Part shown: piece after piece, positions 1 through 11,689 of the stretch
How positions within the stretch are numbered: the stretch's first letter is position 1
Layout of the letters: every line of letters starts with the position of its first letter
Source: Vesta saturnalis
Lineage: Eukaryota > Arthropoda > Insecta > Coleoptera > Lampyridae
Reading direction: 5' to 3'
Assembly: GCA_036346205.1 (NCBI GenBank)
Contig: JARFJB010001983.1
Span: 1,306,001-1,370,000, forward strand
Length of the DNA stretch: 64,000 nucleotides
Notes under the pieces: model-generated
The model's input: only the letters and a program-made list of their open reading frames with translations
What the model was told of the DNA's origin: nothing
Database searches by the model: none
Translations under genes and position numbers: made by a program

Positions 1-1531
1 CTTTACACAAATGGTGTTCCAACTATCAACAATTTTCACAAATCATGTCCACAGAAGATATCGTGGATCTAGCTCCCAAAGATGGTTCAAATAAAGTACT
101 GGGATTAAAGTGTAATCCCAAGGAAGGTTTTTTTTTGTTTCTGTATTCCAAAGTTAATTATGGAGGGTCCCGTAACCAATCGCTAAATTCTGTCAACCGT
201 TGCACAATGTTATGATCCCTTGGTGCTATTATCACTTACAATAATTACTGAAAAACTTTTAATTCAAACTGCATGGGCACAAAGATTAGATTGGGATACG
301 GAACTCACGGATACACCACTTCTAATTCAATGGAATAAATTTATAAACAATCTTGCATACCTGTACGAATTGAGAATCCCGCGTTATTTATTTTTACACA
401 AACAAATTATAAAAATTCAATTTCACGGGTTTGCAGATGCCAGCACCAAGTCATATGCAACACGCGTGTACATTCGCACAGAATATGTAGATGGCTCTGT
501 TTCGTGTAATTTATTATCATCTAAAATAGTGTTGAATAGTCGTGCGTCCTAGAAGAAAGGAAAATTGTGTGCGTTACCTCAACTATGTCAAACCAGGAAG
601 TATTCTGGGAGAAAGTCTTTAATAGATATTCTAATTTCTCCAGGTTACCAAGAATAGTATCATACTTGATAAGATATGCCCACAACAGTAGCTACAAGGC
701 TGAAAGGCGCCAAGACGTGTTATCGGTACACGAATTAGATGAGGCCCTGCATTTTATTATAAAAAGGGTACAATCCAACCATTTCTTTAAAGAAATTTCA
801 GAGTTAAGGACCCACCTCTAACAAGAACTTAAGATACCTTAACCCAGTCTATACATCATCGGATGGATTTTTACGCGTTGGAGGATGAACATGCAAATAT
901 TCCTTTTAATCAAAAACACCCAATATTACTTCCACCTCGAGACCACATCACCTCTCTTATGCTGACTTAAAAACACAAACGATTAGGTCATGCAGGTGGT
1001 AAAAATGTTCTTTCTAATTTTAGATTAAGATTTTGGCCTTTGGATGGTTTGAGAAAAATTAAACGAATTATACGAAATTGTACCACTTGCTATCGATTTA
1101 GTGCAAAGCCAGATGAACACTTAATGGGAAATTTGCCTGCAGGCAGTCACGTTAACACATCCGTTGATTATTCTGAACCTTTCTTAATTAAAGCCTCTAA
1201 GTTAAGAAAAGCTCCACTAATAAAATCACATATGGCAATTTTCGTTTGTATGGTTACTGAAGCTATATATATTGAACTCGTCTACGACTTATCAACAGAA
1301 ACATATTTATTAATGTTGAAAAGATTTGTATCACGAAGAGGAAGCCCTAGTAAAATCTATAGTGATAACACCTTCAACTTTCTTGGTGCATAAAATCAAA
1401 AAATTCACGATTTCTTCAAAAATTTTCAAGCTACTGATGAAATCAAAATTTCTGTGCCCAAAATCAAATTGAGTTCAAATTCATTCCCCCTATAAGTCCG
1501 CATTGGGGCGGATTGTGGGAATCCATTCAAT
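1..1531 (+). pseudogene. BEL/Pao LTR-retrotransposon pol remnant (RT end, RNase H-like part, integrase)
   Basis: The window opens inside a pol gene. Positions 90-150 read NKVLGLKCNPKEGF, the usual segment after the BEL/Pao RT. Positions 280-500 read LDWDTELTD, IPRYL and then HGFADASTKSYATRVYIR, the Pao-type RNase H region. SSDGFLRVGG follows near 860. An H2C2 integrase finger lies at 985-1100 (LGHAGG, then CTTCYRF). The integrase core at 1150-1393 has VDYSEPF and IYSDN at its acidic positions, and HWGGLWES follows near 1505-1525. These pieces lie in different frames with stops between them, so the copy is dead. No LTR, gag or protease is visible; the 5' part lies outside the window. The 3' part is cut off where the minus-strand LINE begins. 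The family assignment is firm; the element name is unknown. Confidence 0.88.
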
Positions 1532-2024
1532 AGGCTTTTGCGGGCCGATGCGTACGCTATGCACCCATAGTCGATCACCGATAGAATCATCGCCTGGTAC
1601 ACATTTAACAGCACTTTGGGTTCGGCACCCCACGTGGTGTGTGCAAGTACTTTTATTATATTTAATGCCTTGTCACATCTTTGCTTGACGTCTGTAATAT
1701 GTGGCTTCCAGGTAAGTTTTTCGTCGAAAATAACGCCAAGAAACCTAGCCTTGGGAGCACATATAATCGGCTGGCCATTTAGATGTAGAGGAGGATCAAA
1801 ATGCGGTTTTCTGAGACGACATATGTGCTTGCCGTTTGCAACAATGGTGTTTACTGCTTCCTGCAGGGTTCTAGAAATTTCACCAATCGTCTTTCCCGAG
1901 TACATAATTGCCAGGTCGTCCACATACAAGCACTTGGTTACAGACTCGTCAACATTAGTAGCTATGCCATTTATTGCTACTGCAAACAGGGCGATTGTGT
2001 AAAATTTGGCCAATCAGCTTTAGT
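1532..2024 (-). pseudogene. I/Jockey-type LINE ORF2: C-terminal reverse transcriptase fragment
   Basis: Read right to left, this piece shows LFAVAINGIA, then the RT active-site box KCLYVDDLAIMYSG (YVDD), then RFLGVIFDEKLTWKPHI and DYGCIAYASA, the usual thumb and connection motifs of I/Jockey-superfamily LINEs. The fingers and much of the palm are missing: the endonuclease frame runs straight into LFAVAINGIA near 2010-2030. A second small deletion sits after AVNTI. The frame is otherwise open for about 160 residues. The 3' part of ORF2, the 3' UTR and any tail are absent, because the frame joins BEL/Pao sequence near 1527-1535. Confidence 0.85.
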
Positions 2025-2690
2025 GGTAATCCATCTCTTTAAAGCGCACGACACAGGTGCTTTCGTGTTCGTTTCGATAACAATTGGGTAGTGGTCACTA
2101 TTGTGACACTCCATTTAAGTGATGGTACTAGTTGGCTTGATACGAGTGTCAAATCGATGGCCGTAAAATTATTTGACTTGGCGTTGTAGTGAGTGGGATC
2201 GCCATTGTTGAGAAGAAAAACGTCGTCTCTCTCAAGCCACCTACCAATCGTACGCCCCCTGGCGTCAGTTTTTGAGGACCCCCATTCTGGATTATGGGCA
2301 TTCAAATCCCCAACCACCAGGAATGGGGTTTGTAACTGACCAACAATATTTTCAATATCTGTTATTCGCCAATTGCTATCGGGAAGATAAATATTGCACA
2401 CTGTAACCTTTAAAGGATGGATTATCCGCACTACAATAACTTGTAGCTGGGATCGAATATCTACTTGTTCATAACTGATGTCCTTCCGGACAAGTGTTGC
2501 TACACCACCACTTGCCCGTTGTTGCTGGCAAGAGTCCTTCCGGACAACCTTATAGTCTTTTAAGGTGTATGGTTGTTTCGGTTTGATGTGACTTTCTTGT
2601 AAGCACATACACATTGGGTTGTGCTCCTGTATTATTAATTTGACGTCACAATAACGCTGGACAAGTCCTCTACAATTAGATATATATCAC
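2025..2690 (-). pseudogene. I/Jockey-type LINE ORF2: AP endonuclease domain
   Basis: This is the apurinic-type endonuclease that nicks target DNA for LINE insertion. Visible in order on the minus strand are LIIQEHNP, CLQESHIK (with the catalytic Glu), ASGGVATLVRKDI, NIYLPDSNW, VVGDLNAHNPEWGS (Asp and Asn of the active site), FTAIDLTLVSS, and in a shifted frame HNSDHYPIVIE, the SDH box. About 190 residues are open before one frameshift ahead of the SDH box. The RT that should follow is mostly deleted. Family features match an EN-bearing LINE, and the domain call is secure. Confidence 0.87.
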
Positions 2691-2708
2691 AAAATATTAT
2701 CACAGACC

Positions 2709-3954
2709 TCAGGCCTTCTGTGACCCTCCCACAGCTGATTGCTGGGAGGGCACATCTGGCATCTTGGGAGGCAATCTGGGTTTCCCCTTTGGCCACCCTT
2801 TCTTCTTCTTCTTCTGCTGCTGATTTGCAGGTGTTTCAAAATAGTCAGCAGCAGACGTCTCACTGGTAGTGGACACGCTTCTGCCTCGTTTTTCTGTCTC
2901 GATTGGCATCGCCTCGGATCTTACACTAGACTCCGATCCATTACGGGAACGAAGTATCCTAGTGTTTGGTGATTCATTCTGCTCACCGGGCTTGGGCAGC
3001 TGCATTAGCACCTTAGGGATGAATGCTCCTTTCAGTGCTTTTAACAATTCCGGAACTAACTCCTGGACAAGCGAGCTAATTTCCGGTTGTCTAGAAGTAA
3101 CTTGAGCGTATGAGGTTGCTGGAGCAGGCGTTCGAACTGTTAACAGTTTACGAGCTTCGAAGTAGCTAATATTTTCTTTAGTTTTAACTTCTTGAATCGC
3201 CATTTCTTTTTTAAAAACTGGGCAGAGCTTCGAACGAGCCGAATGGTTACCTTCACAGTTAATGCATTTGATGGGTTCTTCATAAGGAGTTCCCTCATGG
3301 AGAGGTTTGCCACATACACATACTTGATTTGCAGTACATCTAATAGATGTGTGCCCATATTTCTGGCATTTAAAGCATCTAACTGGAGAGTATAATCGGA
3401 CTTCTGAGGAATAAATGCCACTTTTATCTTTTGGGAAGTATTGGAGTATCAAATGTGAGTATGTGATTAGGTGTATCTTTCAATACACCGTCTCTTCTTG
3501 TTTTCAACCTCCTTACTTCGATTACATTTTGCTCGGTGAGCTCGTTCTTAATGTTCTCCTCTGTACAATCTAATAGGTCAAGACAGTATATGACACCTCG
3601 GGATTTATTCATTGTACCGTGAGGTACAATGTCAACTTGAAAACCCAGGAAGATAGATGTCTGTTGCATGCAACGTGATTGTCTTTCTGTCCGAGTTTCT
3701 ACTAGTATACCATCCTTTACCTTTTTCACCATCTTTAGCTCTCCAAACAAACCATATAAACCCTTACTAATCAAGAATGGACTCACCTTATCAAAGTTGA
3801 GCCCATCTTTCCTTTTCAGGACCAGGTACCGGTATGAACCCGTCACCTGGCTCTCTGACCTGCCAACGACTGCAGGGTTTCTTGAGTTTTCAGACGGACC
3901 TCCAACCGCTCCCATTTCAGAGGATGGGTCCTCTTGTAGATTAGAACCATTCAT
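2709..3954 (-). pseudogene. I/Jockey-type LINE ORF1 (gag-like, CCHC zinc knuckles)
   Basis: ORF1 encodes the RNA-binding protein of the LINE. It starts at a minus-strand ATG near 3954 (MNGSNLQEDPSSE), runs through SYRYLVLKRKDG and HILTFDTPILPK, and changes frame near 3425-3450. The change looks like indels around an A-run, with a second shift about 30 bp on. It then continues with CFKCQKYGHTSIRC (C-x2-C-x4-H-x4-C), a further Cys-rich stretch, and CINCEGNHSARSKLC. The C-terminal part is Ser/Pro/Lys rich and ends in a Lys-rich tract near 2800. Order and spacing fit LINE ORF1 directly upstream of ORF2. Confidence 0.85.
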
Positions 3955-4291
3955 ATTGTTCCCACGAGTATGGGACGAAATAAAAGTCGCTACTGCTAGT
4001 GCGCCCTTAACAGCAGAAGGCTACATTACAACTGGAGGTCGCCAGGTATCCAGAGGGCTCCGTTCAAAACCATGTCTCGTATGGCCATTCATTCCTCGGC
4101 ACGGTTCGCATTACACCTTGACTTCGCCTTTGTTAAAGGGGTCAGGTCCCCAAAACATTGAACAAAAGACAGAGACACAAGTACAATCAATATGACCAAG
4201 ACTAACGAGGATCAGGATACTTAGCTTCACCACTGCTGGCAACAGTAGCTACTAAGCCCCCCCACCACGACAAGGTGTATCCTTTGGAGGG

Positions 4292-4292
<1 letters not shown>
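3955..4292 (-). other. Probable 5' UTR of the I/Jockey-type LINE
   Basis: This stretch lies directly upstream of ORF1 on the minus strand. It includes CCTTGTCGTGGTGGGGGG near 4260-4277, the kind of G-rich sequence often found at the 5' ends of such elements; that resemblance is from memory and not proven. The element seems to end at the (ATT)n tract, with no target-site duplication that I could identify. Confidence 0.5.
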
Positions 4293-4332
<40 letters not shown>

Positions 4333-4333
4333 G
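4293..4333. repeat. (ATT)n microsatellite
   Basis: About 13 uninterrupted ATT units at the outer 5' edge of the I/Jockey-type LINE, between it and the next element. Confidence 0.95.
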
Positions 4334-4494
4334 TAGAAGTTTTTGTACACCACCAGTAAATACTGTACGCACTTAAAATACTTGTCATTAATAAAGTAAA
4401 TCTATTAATTAATCGGCACTCGTTTATTCAAGAAACCCTTAATAGTGGAATAAAAAAGGGTGTTGGTCAACAGCAGTGGAGCACTTTTAGATCT

Positions 4495-5535
4495 GAGGTT
4501 ATCTTAAACACTCTTGTGTTAAGGATATCAGGTACTTCCGAAACACTAGCACCTTATAGGAATCAACTCTCCTGATTATCGATTCTAGGAGCTTGTATCG
4601 AAAACTAATTGGTTTGAGAACGTATGGGGAAAAGTTAACTAGTGGCACATCTTTTCCAAAATCATTAACACATGATTTTGATACAAATAAATCTACAAAA
4701 AGATTGGGTTTATTTACAGGTTCACTAACTACGTATCCATCAAAATATGTCATGGACTGATAGCTTTGGCTAAAGACCAAAAAACTATGCAGCTAGTTCA
4801 TTGCATTTGCGTTGTACTTCGAGCTGTAACGTAGTCTGCATGACCCAAAGATATTACATCAAAACAAGTCCTGTTGAACCAGGGTTGGAAACAAGTATAA
4901 CCTATACGATTTTGTTTCTTGGGAATGTGTAACTTACATGCACATGAGGATGAGTTCAGGCACTGAAAGGATAATGTCCGAAGACTACGACTACTTAAAA
5001 ACAATATTCATATTACAAAGTAATTTCGTTGATCACTGCATTTATCTAATTGAAAACACAAGGTTCTATCAGTGCTGTTGACAACAGAAGAACTTGGCAC
5101 AATAGAAGTGACTTCTGTTAAGCAATGGTTAGATAGTCTGAGTGGGAAAAAACTAAAGGTATCATTTGTATAAAATCACATGAAATAGCGAATACTTTTT
5201 CACTGGGACAAGCAGCGTTAGTGGTAGCTGAAAATTTAAGCCAATTGGAGTTACAAACATTGAAATCTTCCATAATTGGGATATTGCAGGGTGGAGACTG
5301 AGACCGAAAATAGTCAACTACTTACTACTAAGGCAATCAAAGATTTATTTATTCACTAAAACCTATTCCAACCGCCTTTAAATAGCCCCATACTTCTCCT
5401 TTGTATCGAAAGTTAAGAGTGAAGATTGTTTTTGAGAAAATCCAAACCGGGTGAATCGGAGTCTCAAATTCAGAAATACGGTACCTTTGAATGCACCTGA
5501 CCCCGATATCCGACGTAGGACCGAGACACATACAG
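4495..5535 (-). pseudogene. CR1/L2-like LINE: endonuclease, linker and RT N-terminus (copy 1)
   Basis: On the minus strand, 5350-5530 resembles the start of a LINE endonuclease, and 5180-5280 reads EDFNVCNSNWLKFS, the GDFN-type active-site box. Positions 4800-4950 contain CFQPWFNRTCFDVISL. Positions 4500-4780 contain DGYVVSEPVNKPNLFVDLF, SKSCVNDFGKDVPLV and KPISFRYKLLESIIRRVD. The last two strings are nearly repeated at 54.63-54.72 kb in the plus-strand copy, which shows they are one family. Several frameshifts and stops break it, and the RT beyond its first residues is missing. The clade may be Daphne-like, but I can only be sure of the broad CR1/L2 group. Confidence 0.75.
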
Positions 5536-7581
5536 AGACTGTGACAATGGCTCTCTCTATCAGTGGCTAGAATTTCTCAAATAAAGCAAATTAACTAATT
5601 TTACGTCTTAGACTGAATTCGTATCAGTATTCATCACACTTTGTTATTAAAAACGTAAACTATAATTAAAGTGTGTTTAAAAAATACATCCGTGCATTGT
5701 TAATTTATCGTAATCACCTTAACACTGGTTTGTATGTAGATGATACATCTTTCTAATTTCACTTTAAAAGTACCTCCATAGAAATTGTGATTACAGGAAG
5801 CAGTTTAATATGCCCCAATGCACTTCCAAAAACACTTAAAATTTTGCGATAAAATTTATATTTAGTTAATTTGTTATACCTATATATACGTATAAAGGAC
5901 ATTGTCAACTTTTGATTACTTTAGAGGCAGCCTTTAATGTTAGCTATAATATATATAATATTGAATACTTAAAATTTTATAGGGAGGGACAAATTTTGGT
6001 TCTTTTCTGATCCTAAAAGTCAAACCGCACCCTAATTAAACATTAATAGGACAATAAATATATAAACCCACTTTGATCAATATTTAAACTTGAATTTTTT
6101 AAATATACTGATATACTTAAAATGAGCTTAATGGATTTATAACTATCATAGTTAGATAATTTATAAACTCGTAAAAGCCATTTGGCTACGATCGCTAACT
6201 GTAATTAAAACGGATAAAGCGGAGAGACGGTCCGAAATGTTGTTTACCGTCCAATCTCTTGGTGACTGAAAATAAATACCGTATTTATAATGTGTATATT
6301 AATATAAGTGAAGGAGTGGTTTGTCTATACAGTCAAGTAGCAGCTTTCCTAAGACATTTAATTACGCACAGGATATTATGAGTTGTATAAAACCGGTCAT
6401 CCAATTTTACACCACGTCAAAGCCTTTCATCTAGCAACTTTGCACGATTTATTTAATAACCCCTTCAAACTAGCTCTTTGATAACATCCGGATTACACGT
6501 CTGTTGATACTAATTAATTTTTAGTATGAACTGAGATAGCGCATGATCTTTTAATAGTAGTGAATTTTTCGTTAGATGCAATGGGGGTGGAATAGAAGAA
6601 ATAAACACGTTAAAGAAAAATCGTTAGTCCGGTTAGATTGTATGCGGGATGCTGTCTGGACCAGTTCCTGTGAATTAATCCAAAGTTTTGTACCATGTTG
6701 TGTATAGCATAAGTCAGTAACGGTTTTACTGATAAGGGTTGAAAACTAGAACTTCCACTTCCAAGAGTAACTAACTTTACAGTACATTCCCACTGCTGCA
6801 ATTATAATGTTGTACGATACGAGTGCAGGTTTCTTTTTCAAATACGGATACCGATTATTAAGTAGGTTTATAATTGGCATTAATTTTGATGTAGTGTTAG
6901 GTTATCTCGTCAAATTATGAGCTTTGGGGGTTTGGGGATACTCCAGAGGCATTATCGTTAATTTAGTTAGCCGTTTTAAGGATACATTTGAATTTTCAGT
7001 AGTTTGCAGTTAAACCCAATTAAAATGTAGCTTCTACCTTGTTCATCGAAGTTGCAAAATAATTACCACCGTTGATCGTTAAACTTTGGGGAGGGCTATA
7101 CATATTACGTGTAGATTTTTAATTACGATATTAACTAACTTATATTTATGTTTGATAATAAACTATGAGATACAATGAAAACAAACCTTCAACGAATGAT
7201 GGAATTTTAAATATCAAGTCTACCCGAGTAAAAGTCATCATCACGTATAGTCTTGGCAATTAAAGCTGAAGTTAAAGCAAAATAAATTTTCCAAGATAAA
7301 GTTAAAGATAATCACAATTTAAAAAACAATAAGCCTTATTTGGCTTCGAATTAATAAGATTCATAAGGAAAAGTCATATAAAATTAAATAATCTTTAAAA
7401 AAAAAGGCTTAACATTTTCTTATATAAAATAATCGTTATCAAGATATTGCAATAATGTGAACAAACATTTAAATTCCACCGTAGGAATTTTGATGCCGCC
7501 AAATTACGCGTCGTATCAAAAACTGTATAGAAAATAATTCGTTTAAAGTTTTAATATATATTCGTTGGTATATGTACATAT

Positions 7582-7582
<1 letters not shown>
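5536..7582. other. AT-rich stretch without recognisable gene
   Basis: No coding signature, RNA gene or clear inverted repeat was seen here. Short frames are scattered and resemble nothing I know. Probably old intergenic or intronic DNA. Confidence 0.6.
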
Positions 7583-7663
<81 letters not shown>

Positions 7664-7667
7664 TTTA
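7583..7667. repeat. (AT)n microsatellite
   Basis: An almost uninterrupted AT dinucleotide run of about 80 bp, about 100 bp before the large CA-type repeat field. It can form a cruciform. Confidence 0.97.
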
Positions 7668-7763
7668 AAACGTGCCACTCTTCGCCTTTGAATTCCAATC
7701 CAATCAGCTCTAAGAGTAAACGAAATTATAGTTAAATACGCAACTCTTATCGAATTATCGTGA

Positions 7764-10223
7764 ATACTAACACGCACGCACGCACACACACACACTCGAG
7801 TACGTACGTAATCACGCGGGCGCGCACCCGCATGCACACACTCCCACACGCACATATACACACGTACACCGATGCGCGCGCCCATGTACGCACGCACACA
7901 CAAACAAACAAATAAATGAACACACACGCAAACAAACAAATAAATCAATATATACACACGCACATACATACACACGCACACGTACACGCGCACGCACGCA
8001 CATACGCCTGCACACACGCACACACACACGGACATGTACGCATGGACACGTACGCAATCACGCACGCACACACGCGTACACATGCAGAGACAGTACCACA
8101 AACACAAACACGAACACGAACACAAACTCGAGCACGAACACGAACACGAACGAACACGAGCACGAGCACGAGCACGAACAAGAACACGTACACGAACTCG
8201 AACACGACCACGAACACGAACACGAGCACGAACAAGAACACGAACACGAACAGAAACACAAACGCAAACGCAGACATATGTACAAGCACAAACACAACCA
8301 TAAACAAACATAAACACAAACGCAGACACAAACACAGATACCGATACACACACACACGCACACGCACACGCACACGTGCACGCTCACGCGCACGCGCACG
8401 CACACGCCCACGCGCACACGCCCACGCGGACGCGCACGCATACGCACACGCACACGGACACGGACACGCACACGACACGCGCGCGCACGCACGCGCGACA
8501 CGACACACGCACACACGCACACACACACGCACACGCACACACGCAACACGACACACGCACACTCGACACACGACACAGCCACACGCACACGCACACACGC
8601 ACACGCGACGCACACAGCACACACGCACACACGCACACGCACACACGCACACACGCACACATGCACACACGCACGGACGCACAGACGCACAGACGCACAG
8701 ACGCACAGACGACACACGCACAGACGACACACACACTCGCGTACACGCGCACACGCGCGCACACACGCGCGCACACGCGCACACACGCGCACACACGCGC
8801 ACACACGCGCACACGCACACACGCACGGACGCACGGACGCACGGACGCACACACGCACGGACGCACGACGCACGGACGCACGGACGCAGAGACGCAGACG
8901 CAGACGCAGACAGAAACACAAACACAAACACAAACACAAGCACAAGCATAAGCACAAGTACAAACACAAACACAAACAAACGCAAACACAGACACAAATA
9001 GACACAGACACAGACACAGAAACAGACACAGACACGGACACGGAGACGCACACGCACACGAACACAAATACCAACACAAACACGAAGACGAGCACGTGAA
9101 CGAACTCGAACATGAACAGAAACACAAACGTAAACGCAAGCACAAGCATAAGCAGAGGTACAAGCACAAACACAAACAAACGCAAACAGACACAAACACA
9201 GACACAGACACAAACTCAGACACAGATACAGACACAGACACAGGCACAGACACAGACACGGACACGATTACTAACACGAACACGAATACGAACACGAACA
9301 CAAACGCAAACGCAAACGCTAGCACAAGCATAAGCACAAGCATAAGCAGAAGCATAAGCACAAGCATAATCACAAGCACAAACATAAGCACAAGCATAAG
9401 TACAAGCATAAGCACAAGCATAAGTACAAGCATAAATAAGCATAAGCAGAAGCATAAGCACAAGCATAAGCATAAGCACAAGCATAAGTACAAGTATAAG
9501 CACAAGCATAAGCACAAGCATAAGTACAAGCATAAACAAGCATAACCAGAAGCACAAGCATAAGCATAAGCACAAGTATAAGCATAAGCACATGTATAAT
9601 CATAAGCACAAGCACAAGTATAAGCACAAGCATAAGCACAAGCATAAGCACAAGCATGAGCATAAGCATAAGCACAGTCATAAGCCCAAGCATAAGCACA
9701 AGCATAAGCACAACTATAAGCACAAGCATACGCGCAAGCATAAGCGCAAGCATAAGCACAAGCATAAGCATAAGCACAAGCATAAGCACAAGCATAAGCA
9801 CAAACATAAGCACAAGCATAAGCACAATCATAAGCACAAGTGTAAGCACAAGCATGAGCACGAGTACAAACACAAGCACAAACAAATGCAAATACGCACA
9901 CACTCAGACAAACACATGCACAAACAGACACAAACACAGACACATACACAAACACAGACACAGACAGACACAGACACGGACACAGACACAGACACAGACA
10001 CAGACACAGACACAGACACAGACACAGACACGGACACAAACACAAACACAGACACAGACACGCACACACACACACACACAGACACACACACACACATAGA
10101 TACAGAGAGGCACAGACAGGCACAGACACAGACACAGACACAGTCACAGGCACAGACAGAAACACACACACACAGACACACACACGAATACGAATACAAA
10201 CAGAAACACACATCACACATGCT

Positions 10224-10278
<55 letters not shown>

Positions 10279-10341
10279 ACACACAAACACATAACGCGCG
10301 CACACACATACCCACAGACCCACACACACCCACGAACACAG

Positions 10342-10408
<67 letters not shown>

Positions 10409-10440
10409 AACATACGCATACGCATACAGGCGCACACGAA
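7764..10440. repeat. 2.7-kb field of degenerate 6/12-bp CA-type repeats, T-poor on the + strand
   Basis: The field is a chain of blocks built from related hexamers. At 7764-8095 it is CA/CG-rich; at 8097-8270 ACACGA units; at 8345-8880 CACACG and CACGGACG units; at 8880-9090 CAGACG and ACAAAC; at 9300-9870 AAGCAY units, often as the 12-mer AAGCACAAGCAT; at 9940-10160 CAGACA; and pure (CA)n at 10222-10276 and 10344-10402. T is rare on the + strand: lines 8461-8940 hold only four T in 480 bases. Because the unit is a multiple of three and free of stops, long frames of up to about 610 codons appear on both strands. They are low-complexity artefacts, not genes. Confidence 0.97.
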
Positions 10441-10712
10441 CAGACGCACTCACAATCATGACCGATCTCTGCGAAACTCTGTCCAATGAATGAATGTAAA
10501 TTGCGCTATTAGGGCAATTAAGCGATAATGAACAAATATGTCGAATCTTGATAATTTTTAGTTACTAAAACGAACCAATGGGTGGCTATAAAATTTGATT
10601 TAGTTCTAAAAAAGAGCTAAAGGTTTGTTGTCTAAAGCAATACCCATGCATTATTGTGTAAACAGAATTAACTCTAAATAAATATTATGGATCTGACAGA
10701 TTCCAAAGATAA

Positions 10713-11080
10713 CCAACACCGTAAAACAATAAAATTGTATTCTTGTGGATCAAACTAATGCGTTTGACCATGTGCCCAACAGAATTGATATCCAAATAAT
10801 GAACCTGGGTATCCCAAATGGTGCCCAGCACGGTAAAACGATAACCCTTCATTCTTATCCATCGAGATAACGCGTTTGGTCATTTTGCAAGAAAATTAAT
10901 GAATAAATATGGTTTATGAGCATATTTTACTCCAATGTGTCGGGTTCCCATTGAAATTATGGAATTAATAAAGCTTTTAGGTTTTTTTTTGTTCAGGATA
11001 ATGACCAACGTCTTAAAACCATAAAATTTTGTTCTGGTCCACTGAGAAAATGCATTTTGCCGTTTGTCCAATGAAATACG
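10713..11080 (+). repeat. Three diverged copies of an about 78-bp repeat
   Basis: Similar segments start at 10713, 10825 and 11005. Shared strings are CCAACACCGTAAAAC-like starts, an ATAAAATT-like middle, then TTCT, an AATGCGTTTGACC-like part and CCAAT/GAAATT-like ends. Spacing is uneven (112 and 180 bp), so this is not a simple tandem array. A fourth relative lies at 24423-24495. No coding capacity. Confidence 0.65.
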
Positions 11081-11689
11081 GATGGACGCAAGTTGGGCAG
11101 CTGTTAAAACGTATAGGATTTTATTTGCGCCTACATTCGTGGTTTTCAAACTCAATTGAGCGTAATAGCCCATTTTCGATTTTTTAATGGGCAGTTATTT
11201 GATTTTTAATAATCTTTTGGAGTTCCCCATATCATCCTATAACATCGAAAGTTAAACGTAATGTTGCTTGAGTTATCTTCTTCCTACTTGCAGTTGATTT
11301 TCTAGGTCGACAATGCTAGATTAAGAAATGTTGCAAAATAGTAATAATGATATAATACGGTTGCTTGAGGTACGTAAGTGGCGGTATCACGAACAAATAT
11401 TTACTGGCTTGCAACATAATCTCTTATATATAGGGATCCTTGCTTTTGTAGAATTGTGGTGGGCACGTGAGGGGCAATCGAAAAGGTCTTCGTGTTTATG
11501 GCAAGTAGACTCACCTACGCCAACGCAGGCTGATAGTAGGATGATACCGTTTGTAGAGAATGCTACGTTTTGCGAGATGCGCCTTGGCTAATAATCGGTC
11601 TACCTGCTATAGTTACTTCCAAAGTTTGCATGATGGTCTTGGAGCAGTCTGGCTACGGGGGCGACTAAGATTGAAATAGGGTCCATTGT

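Noticed and set aside
1..1531. Endogenous virus instead of a retrotransposon
   Set aside because: The motifs are those of BEL/Pao pol. No envelope-like gene or viral feature is visible in what remains.
1503..3395. Plus-strand frames inside the I/Jockey-type LINE
   Set aside because: Shadows of the minus-strand gag, endonuclease and RT, which carry the diagnostic motifs.
7764..10440. CRISPR-like array
   Set aside because: There are no unique spacers between identical repeats; all units are short and contiguous, and the DNA is eukaryotic.
7469..10486. Very long open frames on both strands (up to about 610 codons, Cys/Val/Leu or Thr/His/Lys rich)
   Set aside because: They arise from stop-free hexamer repeats whose unit is a multiple of three. 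Several frames and both strands are open at once, and composition is low-complexity.
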